From: DATFNI01 sp963712305
GTDB lineage: Bacteria > Bacteroidota > Rhodothermia > Balneolales > DATFMH01
Assembly: GCA_963712305.1 (NCBI GenBank)
Contig: CAVQHI010000001.1
Coordinates: 1,240,001-1,304,000 of the forward strand
Length of the DNA: 64,000 nt
Direction of reading: 5' to 3'
Shown here: one piece after another, positions 51,672 through 61,953 of the stretch
Numbering within the stretch: position 1 is the first letter of the stretch
Layout of the letters: every line of letters begins with the position of its first letter
Made by a program: the position numbers and the translations under genes
Notes under the pieces: model-generated
The model's input: only the letters and a program-made list of their open reading frames with translations
Told to the model about the DNA's origin: nothing
Databases searched by the model: none

Positions 51672-53819
51672 GTGAGCGAAAGGCGAGACATATTACATAG
51701 GGCTCCTTTTATTTTCGGGCTTGTTTTCCTGTTGCCCTGCGCAATAATTCTGCAATTGATGCGGATAAATGTGTGGAACGGACATCAACTGCGCGAGCTT
51801 TGGAGTGCTCAGGCCATCGACTTTGTGCCTATACCAGCTCTTCGTGGCGATATTTTGGATGATCAGGGACGCGTGCTTGCAACGAATGCGGTATCCTATA
51901 ATATGGCAGTCGATCCCAAAGCTCCGAAAATGGATCGGGCCAAGTTAAACCGGGTTTGCGATTCTTTGGGTGCCTATACGCAATTGAGCAGCTATCAATA
52001 TCGTCGTAAAATTGCTGGCGCGCCTAAAGGTTCCCGGTATATTGTTATGGCTAAGGGCCTGAACACCAAAGCGTGGGAAGCTCTTCATTCACTTAACTAC
52101 CGTGGCATCATTCTGAGTGAACAGCACAAACGACGCTATAACTATGATTCTCTGGCAGCACCGGTACTTGGTTATGTCAATTACAATATGGATGGAGTCA
52201 ATGGACTGGAGAGATATTATAATGACATGCTCCGGGGAGAAGACGGCCTGCAGCAGGTTCAACTCGACAACCATCGCCATATTCGAGCTGTTCTTGGGAC
52301 GCCGCGAAAGAAACCTGTCAACGGCTACAACCTGCACACGACGCTCGATGTCCACATACAAGCAGTTGTTGAGGAAGAACTTAGAAATGGCGTAGAACGT
52401 ACGCACGCCTCATATGGAGAGGCAATCGTTCTGGATCCCAGAACCGGTGATGTGAAGGCGATGGCAAACTATCCGTCATTCGACCCTAACGCACCAGGTC
52501 AGACACCCGATGAGGTTCGCCGCAACATGTCGGTTACGGATATGATCGAACCCGGTTCCACATTCAAACTTGTTACAGCGATCGCCGCGCTTGAACAGGG
52601 AGTTGTGACTCTTCATGATACGATCCGGACACCCGCTGACGGCAAGAAACTCATTTATGGTCAGTGGATGCGTGATCACGAGCCTCTTGGTACCCTGTCA
52701 TTTCCTGAGATCATTGAGAAATCATCCAACATCGGCACCGCTGAGATTGCCATGCGGCTGAAACCGGAAGTTTTCTATCAATATGCGCGTAATCTTGGAT
52801 TCGGTTCTCCCACACAAATTGATCTCCCATACGAGGAAGACGGACGATTAAGAAAACCATTCACCTGGAGCAAAATCACTCTTCCCTGGATGGCTGTCGG
52901 TTACGGGGTTCAAATTACCCCTATTCAATTGGCTCAGGCATATGCCGCATTTGCGAATAACGGCGTATTGATGCGTCCCCGCCTGGTGGACCGTATAACT
53001 GACGATGATGGCGATGTCATCAAACAGTTCAGACCGATACGAGTACGCCGGATTGCTGACCGATCGACAATCAAGAAATTACTACCTGTATTTGAAGGGG
53101 TAGTATCCGATTCCGGAACAGCGGCTCTGGCCCAGGTTCAGGGTCTGGAAATTGCCGGCAAAACCGGTACGGCCCAGATTTATAAAGACGGGAAATATCA
53201 TTTCAAATATCACGCTTCATTTGTAGGATTTTTCCCCGCGGATAATCCAAAATATGTCTGCCTGATCATCATGGATGAGCCAAGAACGACAATTTACGGT
53301 GGTCTGGCTGCTGGTCCTGTGTTTCATGATATCGCCAAACGTGTGGCTCGCATGGATCCCGACATGACTATCCAACCAAATAATGAAGATCAGTATGAAT
53401 ATTTAGCGGTGGCACCCAACGTGGGTGGTATGCAAACCAGCACCGCACAAGAGTTACTGAGTAAGCTGAATATCGCCTATCAGATAAAAGGCAGTGGCAG
53501 AGTCATTGACAGTCAGAAACCTGAGGCAGGAACCGAGTTAAAACCCGGACAGCGTATCGAACTCGTTACTGAAAAAGTGAATCCGGTTGAGAAAGACCAG
53601 AAATACGTGACCGTACCCGATCTTCATGGAATGAGCATGCGCCAGGCAATGTGGTACGCAAGCGAGCGTGGCTTGAATATTAAGATAGTAGGTTCTGGAA
53701 CCATCTACACCCAGTTCCCTCTTGGCGGTCAACGTATGCAGATTGGTTCAACGGTGACAGTACGCGGCAGGGCCCACAGCATGAAAGAGATCACAAATTC
53801 AGGAGGTACAAGCCGATGA
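51672..53819 (+). CDS. ftsI: Penicillin-binding protein FtsI (PBP3-type transpeptidase) with PASTA domains
   Basis: Protein of 715 aa, GTG start. One N-terminal membrane anchor is followed by the PBP dimerisation domain and the transpeptidase. The active site has S296TFK, S351SN and K497TGT. Two PASTA domains end the protein (about 575-635 and 650-705, the last with YVTVPDLHGMSMRQAMWYAS). PASTA tails on the division transpeptidase are common in Firmicutes and this branch but absent in E. coli FtsI. It crosslinks septal peptidoglycan with FtsW. Confidence 0.94.
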   Translation: MSERRDILHRAPFIFGLVFLLPCAIILQLMRINVWNGHQLRELWSAQAIDFVPIPALRGDILDDQGRVLATNAVSYNMAVDPKAPKMDRAKLNRVCDSLGAYTQLSSYQYRRKIAGAPKGSRYIVMAKGLNTKAWEALHSLNYRGIILSEQHKRRYNYDSLAAPVLGYVNYNMDGVNGLERYYNDMLRGEDGLQQVQLDNHRHIRAVLGTPRKKPVNGYNLHTTLDVHIQAVVEEELRNGVERTHASYGEAIVLDPRTGDVKAMANYPSFDPNAPGQTPDEVRRNMSVTDMIEPGSTFKLVTAIAALEQGVVTLHDTIRTPADGKKLIYGQWMRDHEPLGTLSFPEIIEKSSNIGTAEIAMRLKPEVFYQYARNLGFGSPTQIDLPYEEDGRLRKPFTWSKITLPWMAVGYGVQITPIQLAQAYAAFANNGVLMRPRLVDRITDDDGDVIKQFRPIRVRRIADRSTIKKLLPVFEGVVSDSGTAALAQVQGLEIAGKTGTAQIYKDGKYHFKYHASFVGFFPADNPKYVCLIIMDEPRTTIYGGLAAGPVFHDIAKRVARMDPDMTIQPNNEDQYEYLAVAPNVGGMQTSTAQELLSKLNIAYQIKGSGRVIDSQKPEAGTELKPGQRIELVTEKVNPVEKDQKYVTVPDLHGMSMRQAMWYASERGLNIKIVGSGTIYTQFPLGGQRMQIGSTVTVRGRAHSMKEITNSGGTSR

Positions 53820-55300
53820 TGTGGGATCAACTCATAGCGTTATGCAAGCCTGTATCCGTATCTGGAAAGATCGAAGTAGCCGATGGTCGTGTACAGCACG
53901 ATTCACGTAAGATCAGGCCGGGCGACATTTTTGTAGCTGTCAGCGGCCTCAATGTAGATGGACATGATTTCGTATCCAAGGCTATTGATAAAGGCGCCAG
54001 CGTAATCATTGCGGAACACAAGATTGACGTTCCGGGAAATGTGGTGCTCCTTGTTGTTGAGAACTCGCGAATCCTGTTGAACAAGCTGGCATTGGCCATG
54101 CTTGAAGATCCTCAAAAGAAGCTGCGTTTTATCGGTGTCACCGGTACTAACGGGAAAACTACTGTTACCACGCTTGTATACCAGATTTTAGCGTCACTGG
54201 GTGAGAAAGCGGCACTTCTCGGAACCGTGGCCCGGATCATTGGTAAGAAAGCAGAAACCAGCAAGTACACTACAGCCGATCCGGTTGAACTTGCTGATGA
54301 TTTACGAAAAATCGCTGATCTGGGTACTGAATTTGTTGTCATGGAGGTCTCCTCCCATGCATTGGATCAGAACAGAGTATCCGGAATTGATTTCGAGGTT
54401 GCCGCTTTTACGAATCTGACACTGGATCATCTGGATTATCACAAAACGATGGAAGCTTATGCTGCAGCCAAAAAAAAGCTTTTTTCGAAGGTAATCGATC
54501 GCGGAAGCGCCGTCATCAATGGTGACGATCCCTATGGTTCTTATATGGCAGAAGGATGCAAAGGAAGGATTTATACGTTTGGTCAAAATCTGAATCTGCC
54601 CTATCGTTTGCGTATTAACTCCAATACCGCTTCCGGGCTTTCTTTATCCGTCAACAGCCTTCCTGTTGAAAGTCCGCTCGTCGGCGAGTTTAATGCGTAC
54701 AATGTGGCACAGGCATTTCTCATTTGTACATCACTGGGTTTCGAACCTGAAGATGTGGCTGAAGCGTTCAAGAATGCCAAAGGAGCAGCGGGTCGGCTTG
54801 ATCGTGTTAAAATCGATGCTGACCAATCATATCCAAACGTTTTTGTGGATTACGCACACACACCCGATGCGCTCGAGAAAGTATCTTCCACCCTGCATGA
54901 TGCACGTGAATCGTACCAACAATTGGTTATCGTCTTCGGATGCGGCGGGGATCGTGACCGGAGTAAACGCCCGGTCATGGGAAAAATAGCTGAAACTTAT
55001 GGCGACCGTGTTATCGTCACTTCAGATAATCCGCGCACGGAAGATCCCGAAGCGATCATCGATGAAATTTACAAGGGCATGGAACATCCGGAAGAGGCTG
55101 AACGGATTTCCGACCGGGAAAAGGCAATTATCCACGCTATCACATCTTCTAATGATGATGATATTGTGTTGGTCGCGGGTAAAGGTCATGAAGATTATCA
55201 GGAAGTTAACGGGAAACGGCATCCTTTTGATGACCGCAAGATTGCGGCTGCAGCCATTCGAACATGGTATAGCCATCACCTGAATGAGGAGGAGGGCTGA
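53816..55300 (+). CDS. murE: UDP-MurNAc-tripeptide synthetase MurE (DAP-adding)
   Basis: Protein of 494 aa. ATP loop GVTGTNGKTTVTTLVYQI. The DNPR motif (TSDNPRTEDPEAI) near residue 405 indicates meso-diaminopimelate as the added amino acid. VMEVSSHALDQNRV and YAHTPDALEKV are further family signatures. It overlaps ftsI by 4 bp and mraY by 1 bp. Confidence 0.95.
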   Translation: MMWDQLIALCKPVSVSGKIEVADGRVQHDSRKIRPGDIFVAVSGLNVDGHDFVSKAIDKGASVIIAEHKIDVPGNVVLLVVENSRILLNKLALAMLEDPQKKLRFIGVTGTNGKTTVTTLVYQILASLGEKAALLGTVARIIGKKAETSKYTTADPVELADDLRKIADLGTEFVVMEVSSHALDQNRVSGIDFEVAAFTNLTLDHLDYHKTMEAYAAAKKKLFSKVIDRGSAVINGDDPYGSYMAEGCKGRIYTFGQNLNLPYRLRINSNTASGLSLSVNSLPVESPLVGEFNAYNVAQAFLICTSLGFEPEDVAEAFKNAKGAAGRLDRVKIDADQSYPNVFVDYAHTPDALEKVSSTLHDARESYQQLVIVFGCGGDRDRSKRPVMGKIAETYGDRVIVTSDNPRTEDPEAIIDEIYKGMEHPEEAERISDREKAIIHAITSSNDDDIVLVAGKGHEDYQEVNGKRHPFDDRKIAAAAIRTWYSHHLNEEEG

Positions 55301-56436
55301 TGCTGTACTGGATTCTTAATTGGTTTGAAATTCATTATCATCCGCCGGGATTTGGTGCTTTTTCATATATCTCAACGAGAAGTGTACTCGCTGCGGTAAC
55401 AGCTCTGATCATCAGTCTGATTATCGGAAAGTATATTATCAACTGGCTCAAAAAGATGCAGCTTGGCGAAACGATTCGCACCGACATCGGTCTTGATACG
55501 CATCTCAGCAAAGCTGGCACGCCAAGCATGGGCGGGTTGATCATCATTCTGGCTACTCTCCTGCCGAGTCTTCTTTGGATTCGTCCGGGTAATGTGTACG
55601 GATGGCTGGTATTCTTTGTAATGCTGACTCTTGGCATCGTCGGTTTCCTTGACGACTACATCAAAATTATCAGAAAGAATAAAAAAGGCCTTTACAGCTG
55701 GGTAAAGGTAGCAGGACAGGTTTTGGTAGGACTCATCCTCGGCGTCGTGATCTACACGTACCCTGATTTTCATGCATACAATACGCTTACAACAGTTCCC
55801 TTCGTCAAGAATATCAATATCAATTATGCAGTGCTGGGTGAGACTCTTGGCTGGATCACTTATATCCCGGTAGTGATTTTTGTTATCACGGCGGTAAGCA
55901 ATGCCGTAAATCTAACAGATGGACTCGACGGCCTGGCTTCCGGCATATCAGCTATTGTAGTCCTGACGCTCGGGATCTTCTGCTACGTATCCGGGCGTAC
56001 CGACTTCTCGCAGTTTTTGAACATTCTCTATTTACCCGGAGCAGGCGAATTGACCATCTTTTGTTCAGCACTTGTCGGAGCATGTTTGGGCTTCCTCTGG
56101 TACAACTCATATCCCGCCCAGGTATTCATGGGAGATACAGGTTCACTAGCCATTGGTGGAGCGATCGGCGCTGTAGCATTGATGGTTCGCAAAGAATTGA
56201 TTCTTCCAATCTTATGCGGTGTTTTCTTCCTTGAAACAGTTTCCGTTATCGTCCAAACGACCTATTTCAAATACACGAAGAAAAAATACGGAGAAGGTCG
56301 GCGTTTCTTCCTGATGGCGCCTATTCATCATCATTTTGAAAAAAGAGGCTGGGCTGAATCCAAGATCGTGGTTCGATTCTGGATCATTTCCGTCTTACTG
56401 GCACTCTCATCCCTTGTAACCCTGAAGCTGAGATGA
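55300..56436 (+). CDS. mraY: Phospho-MurNAc-pentapeptide transferase MraY
   Basis: Protein of 378 aa with about ten membrane helices. It moves phospho-MurNAc-pentapeptide to undecaprenyl phosphate, giving lipid I. Key sites: GFLDDYIKII, NAVNLTDGLDGLASG, VFMGDTGSLAIGG and MAPIHHHFEKRGWAES. The ribosome site GAGGAGGAGG is strong although the gene touches murE. Confidence 0.97.
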   Translation: MLYWILNWFEIHYHPPGFGAFSYISTRSVLAAVTALIISLIIGKYIINWLKKMQLGETIRTDIGLDTHLSKAGTPSMGGLIIILATLLPSLLWIRPGNVYGWLVFFVMLTLGIVGFLDDYIKIIRKNKKGLYSWVKVAGQVLVGLILGVVIYTYPDFHAYNTLTTVPFVKNININYAVLGETLGWITYIPVVIFVITAVSNAVNLTDGLDGLASGISAIVVLTLGIFCYVSGRTDFSQFLNILYLPGAGELTIFCSALVGACLGFLWYNSYPAQVFMGDTGSLAIGGAIGAVALMVRKELILPILCGVFFLETVSVIVQTTYFKYTKKKYGEGRRFFLMAPIHHHFEKRGWAESKIVVRFWIISVLLALSSLVTLKLR

Positions 56437-57791
56437 TGGATCTGAAAGGAAAACATATCACCATAGCCGGAGCCGCTCGCAGTGGTATCGCAGCCGCATG
56501 CCTGCTCAAGCGCAAGGGATACGATGTGTTTGTGTCTGACAGCGGACCTGTATCAAAAGCCGCAGAAACACGGTTGCTGGAAGCCGGCATCCACTTCGAA
56601 CAGCATGGCCATACAGACCTTGCACTGAATGCCGACATCCTGGTTACGAGCCCCGGCGTTCCGGATACCAGCACGATCATTCGTCATTTTACGAATGAAG
56701 GCCGGCCGGTCTATTCGGAAATTGAGACGGCAAGCTGGTTCTGCAAAGGTGATATAGTGGCCATAACCGGAACGAACGGAAAAACAACCACAACAAGCTG
56801 GATCGATCATCTATGGAAGACGGCGAACCGAAACCATGCCACTGCCGGCAATATCGGTGTGGCATTTTCCGACGTGGTTGAACAGGCAGATAACGACACT
56901 GATATCATCCTCGAAGTCAGCAGTTTCCAGCTCGATCACATCGAAACATTCCGGCCACGGATTGCTGCGATTTTGAATATCACACCGGATCATATGGATC
57001 GCTACGACAACAAGCTCGAAAATTACGTGCGTTCCAAGTTCCGGATCATCGAGAACCAGACGAGCAATGACTTTTTTATCTACGATTTTGATGATCCCGT
57101 TCTTCGGGAACACCTGAAAAATGTCTTAGACGACGCGATGCCTCATTTGCTGGCATTCTCTCTCGTGGATGAAGTACCGGAAGGTGCTTTCATCCGCGCG
57201 GGGGAAATTGTCGTCCGTATGAATAACCGGGAAGAAACGATCATGAAAACTGAAGAAGTAAGTTTGCGCGGACAGCATAACCTGCGAAACGGCCTGGCGG
57301 CCATTCTCGCTGCCCGTGCTTTTGAAATTCGCAACGAGGCCATCCGCGAGAGCCTCTCTCATTTTGAGGGAGTGGAACATCGTCTCGAATTCGTCCGGGA
57401 CCTGGAGGGTATTCGTTATGTAAACGACAGCAAAGCGACCAACGTCAATGCTGTCTGGTATGCACTCGGCAGCTTCGAACGGCCGATCGTACTCATCCTG
57501 GGTGGACGCGACAAAGGGAATGACTATAGCGAACTGGTCGATCTCATACGCCAGAAAGTGCGGGCGATCATCGCCATTGGCGAAGGCGCTGACAAGGTAG
57601 AAAATGAACTGAAAGACAAGGTATCTGAATTTGTCCGGGCCAAATCGATGGAAGAAGCGGTCACCGCAGCCAGTTTTCTGGCCAAAGAAGGTGATGTTGT
57701 GCTTCTGAGTCCGGCATGTGCTTCATTCGACATGTTCGAAAATTACGAACACAGAGGACGAGTATTCAAAGAAGCAGTAAGGAAGCTCTGA
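56433..57791 (+). CDS. murD: UDP-MurNAc-L-alanine:D-glutamate ligase MurD
   Basis: Protein of 452 aa. ATP loop AITGTNGKTTTTSWIDHLW, then EVSSFQLDHIETFRP and YVNDSKATNVNAVWYAL. N-terminal Rossmann fold with ITIAGAARSGIAAACLL. It adds D-Glu to UDP-MurNAc-Ala. It overlaps mraY by 4 bp and ends 1 bp before ftsW. Confidence 0.96.
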   Translation: MMDLKGKHITIAGAARSGIAAACLLKRKGYDVFVSDSGPVSKAAETRLLEAGIHFEQHGHTDLALNADILVTSPGVPDTSTIIRHFTNEGRPVYSEIETASWFCKGDIVAITGTNGKTTTTSWIDHLWKTANRNHATAGNIGVAFSDVVEQADNDTDIILEVSSFQLDHIETFRPRIAAILNITPDHMDRYDNKLENYVRSKFRIIENQTSNDFFIYDFDDPVLREHLKNVLDDAMPHLLAFSLVDEVPEGAFIRAGEIVVRMNNREETIMKTEEVSLRGQHNLRNGLAAILAARAFEIRNEAIRESLSHFEGVEHRLEFVRDLEGIRYVNDSKATNVNAVWYALGSFERPIVLILGGRDKGNDYSELVDLIRQKVRAIIAIGEGADKVENELKDKVSEFVRAKSMEEAVTAASFLAKEGDVVLLSPACASFDMFENYEHRGRVFKEAVRKL

Positions 57792-57792
57792 G

Positions 57793-58968
57793 ATGTATTT
57801 CACTTCGGTAAAAAATAAGAACCCGTACATCATGGCCACTAGTGTCGAGGAGATCGACCATGGCAAGCGCGGCAGCGATCGTGTGTTGCTGGCGGTAGTG
57901 GTGGTGCTCATCGTGGTGGGTTTGATGGCCGTCTATTCTTCGATCGCCTACTTTGCCGAAACAAAACACGTTTCAGCCGGACATCTTGTGTTCGGTCACC
58001 TGATTAAGCTGTTCATTGCTTTTATCATCTTGCTCATCTTCTCGAAGATTGATTATCACAGGGTGATGCGATACAGCCGAATAGCACTTGTTATGAGCTG
58101 GATTTTCCTTGTCGCACTTATTGCTTTCGGTGCAGAGAAATATGGCGCTAAACGCTGGCTCGACATTGCCGGGTTCTCATTCCAACCCTCATCCATGGCT
58201 GCTGCGTCACTCTTAGTGTACGTCGTTGCCCTGATTCAGCAAAAACAGGATTACATTAAAGATTTCAGCAAGGCATTCGTACCCATCATGTTTTGGGTTG
58301 TTACCACTTGTGCACTGATCGGAATTGAGGACTTCAGTAGTGCCGCCCTTCTCATGGTCATCTGCCTTATGGTTATGTTCATCGGGCGGATTAATGTGCT
58401 GCATCTGGGCGGACTCATCGCCATCGGCATTCTTGGTGGATTCTTGTTGATTAGTCATTCTGGTGAACGTCAGCAACGGATCAAATCCTATGTCAATAAT
58501 ATTGTTCATATAAAGAGTGATGAATTTGCCCTCGAAGACGGCTACCAGACCCAGCAAGCTGAAATCGCCATTGCCCGCGGCGAGCTTTTTGGAGTAGGCC
58601 CCGGTAAAAGTGCACAACGGTATTTTCTTCCCGCACCTTATAATGATTTCATTTTTGCGATTATCAGTGAAGAGTATGGTTTAGTCGGTGCTGCTTTTAT
58701 TCTCCTTCTGTATGTGATCATACTTGCACGTGGTTTTCTCTATATAGCAAAAAACGCAATCGATTCGTCGGGAGTGTTGCTGGCAATAGCATGTACCCTG
58801 TCGATTGTACTATACGCCTTCTTCAACGCCGCAGTGGCCTCAGGATTGTTCCCGGTCACCGGTCTGCCTATGCCCTTTGTGAGTTACGGTGGTACCAACC
58901 TGCTGTTTTCTGGTGTGCTCATCGGAATTCTGCTCAATGTCTCTAAGCACAAACGAGCCAAAACATGA
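57793..58968 (+). CDS. ftsW: SEDS peptidoglycan glycosyltransferase FtsW
   Basis: Protein of 391 aa with about ten membrane helices; an inner ATG at 57832 is an alternative start. Signatures: GAKRWLDIAGFSFQPSSMAA and, late, FVSYGGTNLLFSGVLIGILL. The periplasmic loop carries GELFGVGPGKSAQRYFLP and NDFIFAIISEEYG. It polymerises septal glycan with FtsI. A 352-bp non-coding gap follows before murG, unlike the tight joins elsewhere in the cluster. Confidence 0.95.
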   Translation: MYFTSVKNKNPYIMATSVEEIDHGKRGSDRVLLAVVVVLIVVGLMAVYSSIAYFAETKHVSAGHLVFGHLIKLFIAFIILLIFSKIDYHRVMRYSRIALVMSWIFLVALIAFGAEKYGAKRWLDIAGFSFQPSSMAAASLLVYVVALIQQKQDYIKDFSKAFVPIMFWVVTTCALIGIEDFSSAALLMVICLMVMFIGRINVLHLGGLIAIGILGGFLLISHSGERQQRIKSYVNNIVHIKSDEFALEDGYQTQQAEIAIARGELFGVGPGKSAQRYFLPAPYNDFIFAIISEEYGLVGAAFILLLYVIILARGFLYIAKNAIDSSGVLLAIACTLSIVLYAFFNAAVASGLFPVTGLPMPFVSYGGTNLLFSGVLIGILLNVSKHKRAKT

Positions 58969-59320
58969 GGAGGATGATGTACATATCGCCCTTATTGATG
59001 GAGCGGAATTGTCCTGAGGCTCGTTGGCGGAATGGATCGCTTGCCAGGATTATCCAAATGGCCGACTTCAATCACAAGGATGTCACGAAAAATTTCGGGA
59101 TGCTGTCTGCCGCGGCTGACGGCGCAGAATCTCGTCTGACAAGGGATTTGATCGTTTCAGTTGCTGCGATGGTTGCCGGTTCGCACGAGATCCTACTATT
59201 CCCCATGGAATGGGGAAAAAATCAGGATGACAGAAGAAGTATAAAGTATGGAGATACTTCGAATTTAACACAAGTCCCCTTCAGGGGATTTAGGGGTCGG
59301 CTTTCAAAAGGAGGTGCGGT
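58969..59320. repeat. Repeat-rich insertion between ftsW and murG
   Basis: The dcw genes otherwise touch or overlap, but here 352 bp separate ftsW and murG. The region has inverted repeats TTCCCCAT/ATGGGGAA (59199-59217), AAGTAT/ATACTT (59244-59259) and TCCCCT/AGGGGA (59275-59288). It shares AAAGTATGGAGAT with the thrA-mraZ gap. The sequence ATCAGGATGACAG and the AGTCCCCTTCAGGGGATTTA motif resemble short dispersed elements. An open frame of 119 codons crosses it but has repeat-like composition and no homologue that I recognise, so I do not call it. Confidence 0.55.
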
Positions 59321-60454
59321 ATGAGCAACGCACGATATAACATGCTTCTTGCGGCGGGTGGAACAGGTGGACATATCATGCCGGCTCTGGCTATTGCCGA
59401 TGCACTGCGGTCATTACCGCAAACAGGAGACATCGCCTTTGCAGGTACGCGTAATCATCTCGAGTGGGAGCTTGTTCCAAAATCCGGATACCCGATCTAC
59501 AACATATGGATCAGCGGCCTGATACGCCGGTTGACGGTGAAGAATATAACATTCCCGGTTAAGCTGGTCGTGAGTCTGTTCCAGAGTCTTACCATCATCC
59601 GGAAGGTTCGTCCGGCGGTTGTGATTGCCTGCGGCGGCTACGTCGCCGGTCCCGTTGGGTGGGTTGCTGCGAAAATGGGAATTCCGGTCGTGCTCCAGGA
59701 ACAAAACAGTTATCCGGGACTCACAAACCGGCTGCTCGCCAAAGACGCAAAAGTGATTTTCACGGCATTTCCACAGGCGGACCGTTATTTCCCGAAAGGC
59801 AAGACAAATCTCTTGGGAAATCCGACCCGGGCTGACATCCTGAATGGTGAACGAAAAGAGTTTTTGAAAAGATATGGTCTCAGTGATACCAGGACACTCC
59901 TCATCCTCGGTGGCAGCGGGGGTGCGCGAACAATCAATGAGGCTGTACTTAATAATCTTGAACAACTGACCCAAGACAACGAAATACAGGTCTTGTGGCA
60001 GTGTGGGAAACGATATTTCGACGACCTGAAGAAACAGTTTAACAAGGACTTATATCCGACTGTCCGGCTTTTACCATTTATCGATGATATGCCGGGTGCT
60101 TACGCCTCATCTGATGTGGTTATCAGCCGTGCCGGTGCCATTTCGTGCGCGGAGCTCGCAGTCACCGGTAAACCGTCGCTCCTGGTGCCCTCCCCTAATG
60201 TCGCTGGAGATCACCAGACATACAATGCCAAAGCGATGGCTGAGGAAGGTGCTGCAAAAATGTTAGAAGACCGTCTGCTAAAAACCGATCTCGGAAAGGA
60301 AGTATCTGCACTGTTAAATGATGATCAACTCAGACAGTCAATGCATGATGCCGCACAGAAGATGGCAAGACCGCAGGCCGCACAAGATATAGCGGGCGAG
60401 ATCATCAGCATGCTTCAGGCAGATAAAGAAATTAATGCAGAACGAAATGACTAA
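59321..60454 (+). CDS. murG: UDP-GlcNAc:lipid I GlcNAc transferase MurG
   Basis: Protein of 377 aa, GT28 family, membrane-associated. N-terminal glycine loop LLAAGGTGGHIMPALAIADAL, second-domain loop LILGGSGGARTINEAVL, and the donor site SRAGAISCAELAVTGKPSLL. It makes lipid II. The ribosome site AAAGGAGGTG is very strong, fitting renewed translation after the upstream insertion. The end overlaps murC by 20 bp. Confidence 0.96.
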   Translation: MSNARYNMLLAAGGTGGHIMPALAIADALRSLPQTGDIAFAGTRNHLEWELVPKSGYPIYNIWISGLIRRLTVKNITFPVKLVVSLFQSLTIIRKVRPAVVIACGGYVAGPVGWVAAKMGIPVVLQEQNSYPGLTNRLLAKDAKVIFTAFPQADRYFPKGKTNLLGNPTRADILNGERKEFLKRYGLSDTRTLLILGGSGGARTINEAVLNNLEQLTQDNEIQVLWQCGKRYFDDLKKQFNKDLYPTVRLLPFIDDMPGAYASSDVVISRAGAISCAELAVTGKPSLLVPSPNVAGDHQTYNAKAMAEEGAAKMLEDRLLKTDLGKEVSALLNDDQLRQSMHDAAQKMARPQAAQDIAGEIISMLQADKEINAERND

Positions 60455-61886
60455 GAACGTACAGACACAGCCGATTTTTGGGAAGACCCACCATATTCAC
60501 ATGGTCGGGATCGGTGGCATCGGCATGAGCGGCATCGCTGAGATCCTGTTGCGCAAGGGATACAAAGTGACCGGATCCGACGGGGCGATGAGTGAGAACA
60601 CAGAACGACTCAAAAAGATGGGTGCCAAAATATATCTCGGACATGCTCCTGAGAACATCGAAGGTGCCGACGTGGTGGTCTACACCAGTGCCGTGAAAGC
60701 TGAAGAAAATGTAGAGACAAGCGGGGCTCTGGCTAGAAAAATACCGGTTATCAAACGCGCCGAGATGCTGGCTGAGTTGATGCGCATGAAGTTCGGCATC
60801 GGCATTGCAGGGACTCATGGCAAGACTACGACAACAACCATGGCTGGACTCGTAGCACAGGCGGGCGATTTTGATCCGACGATCATTGTTGGAGGCCGTG
60901 TTCACAGTTTTGATAAAACCAATGCTGTTGTCGGATCAGGCGACATCATCGTAGTCGAAGCTGACGAATTCGACCGCACATTTTTGAAACTGAGCCCCTC
61001 GCTGGCGGTTATCACGACGATCGATACCGATCATATGGATATTTACGCCGATATCGAGGACATCAAACGGTCGTTCACCGAATTTGCCAACAAGGTCCCT
61101 TTTTACGGTTCAGTAGTGATGTGTCTGGATGAACCGGAAGTCCGGAGCATCATTCCGTCAATCAGCCGGCGTACACTCACTTACGGATTCACTCCGCAGG
61201 CAACGATTCGCGCCGTGGATGTGGAGATGAGCGAGATCCACAGCACATTTACCGTGCTTCGCGACGAGGAACCTCTGGGACGGATCACTCTCCAGGCACC
61301 TGGTGAGCACAACGTCAAAAATGCATTGGCCGCTGTCGGCATTGGTTTTGAACTCAATATGTCCTTTAAGAAAATCAAAGAGGGACTCGAGAAATTCAGC
61401 GGCGTTTATCGGCGCTTCCAGGTCAAGGCAGACAAAGACAACGTGATTGTCGTCGACGATTATGCACACCACCCGACCGAAGTCAAAGCAACCATCAATG
61501 CTGCTCGTAAAGGCTGGCCCGATCGCAGACTGGTTGTCATTTTTCAGCCGCATCTTTACTCGCGCACGCAACAGCTTTATCAGGATTTCGGGCTGTCTTT
61601 CTTCGATGCCGAGGTACTGGTGGTCACCGATATCTACCCCGCCCGGGAAAAACCGATTGAAGGCGTTACCGGCAAGCTCATTGCTAATACTGCACACGAC
61701 TTCGGACACCGCGGCGTCAATTATGTCGCTGACAAAAACGAACTCCCGGCCAAACTGATCGAAATCGTTCAACCAGGTGACTTAGTCATTACAATGGGGG
61801 CCGGAGATATTTACAAATACGGAGAACAGTTCGTTGAATCACTAAATCAGGGAATTCCAAAACTGAAGAAGGCTAACAACAAATAA
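60435..61886 (+). CDS. murC: UDP-MurNAc:L-alanine ligase MurC
   Basis: Protein of 483 aa. Starts with MQNEMTKNVQ and HMVGIGGIGMSGIAEILL. ATP loop GIAGTHGKTTTTTMAGLV, then EADEFDRTFL and VDDYAHHPTEVKATINAAR. It adds the first alanine to UDP-MurNAc. The start overlaps murG by 20 bp. An ATG at 60447 is an alternative start. Confidence 0.96.
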   Translation: MQNEMTKNVQTQPIFGKTHHIHMVGIGGIGMSGIAEILLRKGYKVTGSDGAMSENTERLKKMGAKIYLGHAPENIEGADVVVYTSAVKAEENVETSGALARKIPVIKRAEMLAELMRMKFGIGIAGTHGKTTTTTMAGLVAQAGDFDPTIIVGGRVHSFDKTNAVVGSGDIIVVEADEFDRTFLKLSPSLAVITTIDTDHMDIYADIEDIKRSFTEFANKVPFYGSVVMCLDEPEVRSIIPSISRRTLTYGFTPQATIRAVDVEMSEIHSTFTVLRDEEPLGRITLQAPGEHNVKNALAAVGIGFELNMSFKKIKEGLEKFSGVYRRFQVKADKDNVIVVDDYAHHPTEVKATINAARKGWPDRRLVVIFQPHLYSRTQQLYQDFGLSFFDAEVLVVTDIYPAREKPIEGVTGKLIANTAHDFGHRGVNYVADKNELPAKLIEIVQPGDLVITMGAGDIYKYGEQFVESLNQGIPKLKKANNK

Positions 61887-61953
61887 CCTTGGTAAACACG
61901 AGACAACACATATCACTTTTGGCTGAATGCCGGTTCGGGAAAGGAGGTCAGCG

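Noticed and set aside
59199..59217. TTCCCCAT/ATGGGGAA hairpin as a terminator after ftsW
   Set aside because: It is followed by A residues, not T, on the plus strand, so it cannot be an intrinsic terminator for ftsW.
58965..59324. Open frame of 119 codons between ftsW and murG
   Set aside because: It lies over short inverted repeats and repeat-like pieces; composition does not look like a protein, and the gap is better explained as an intergenic insertion.
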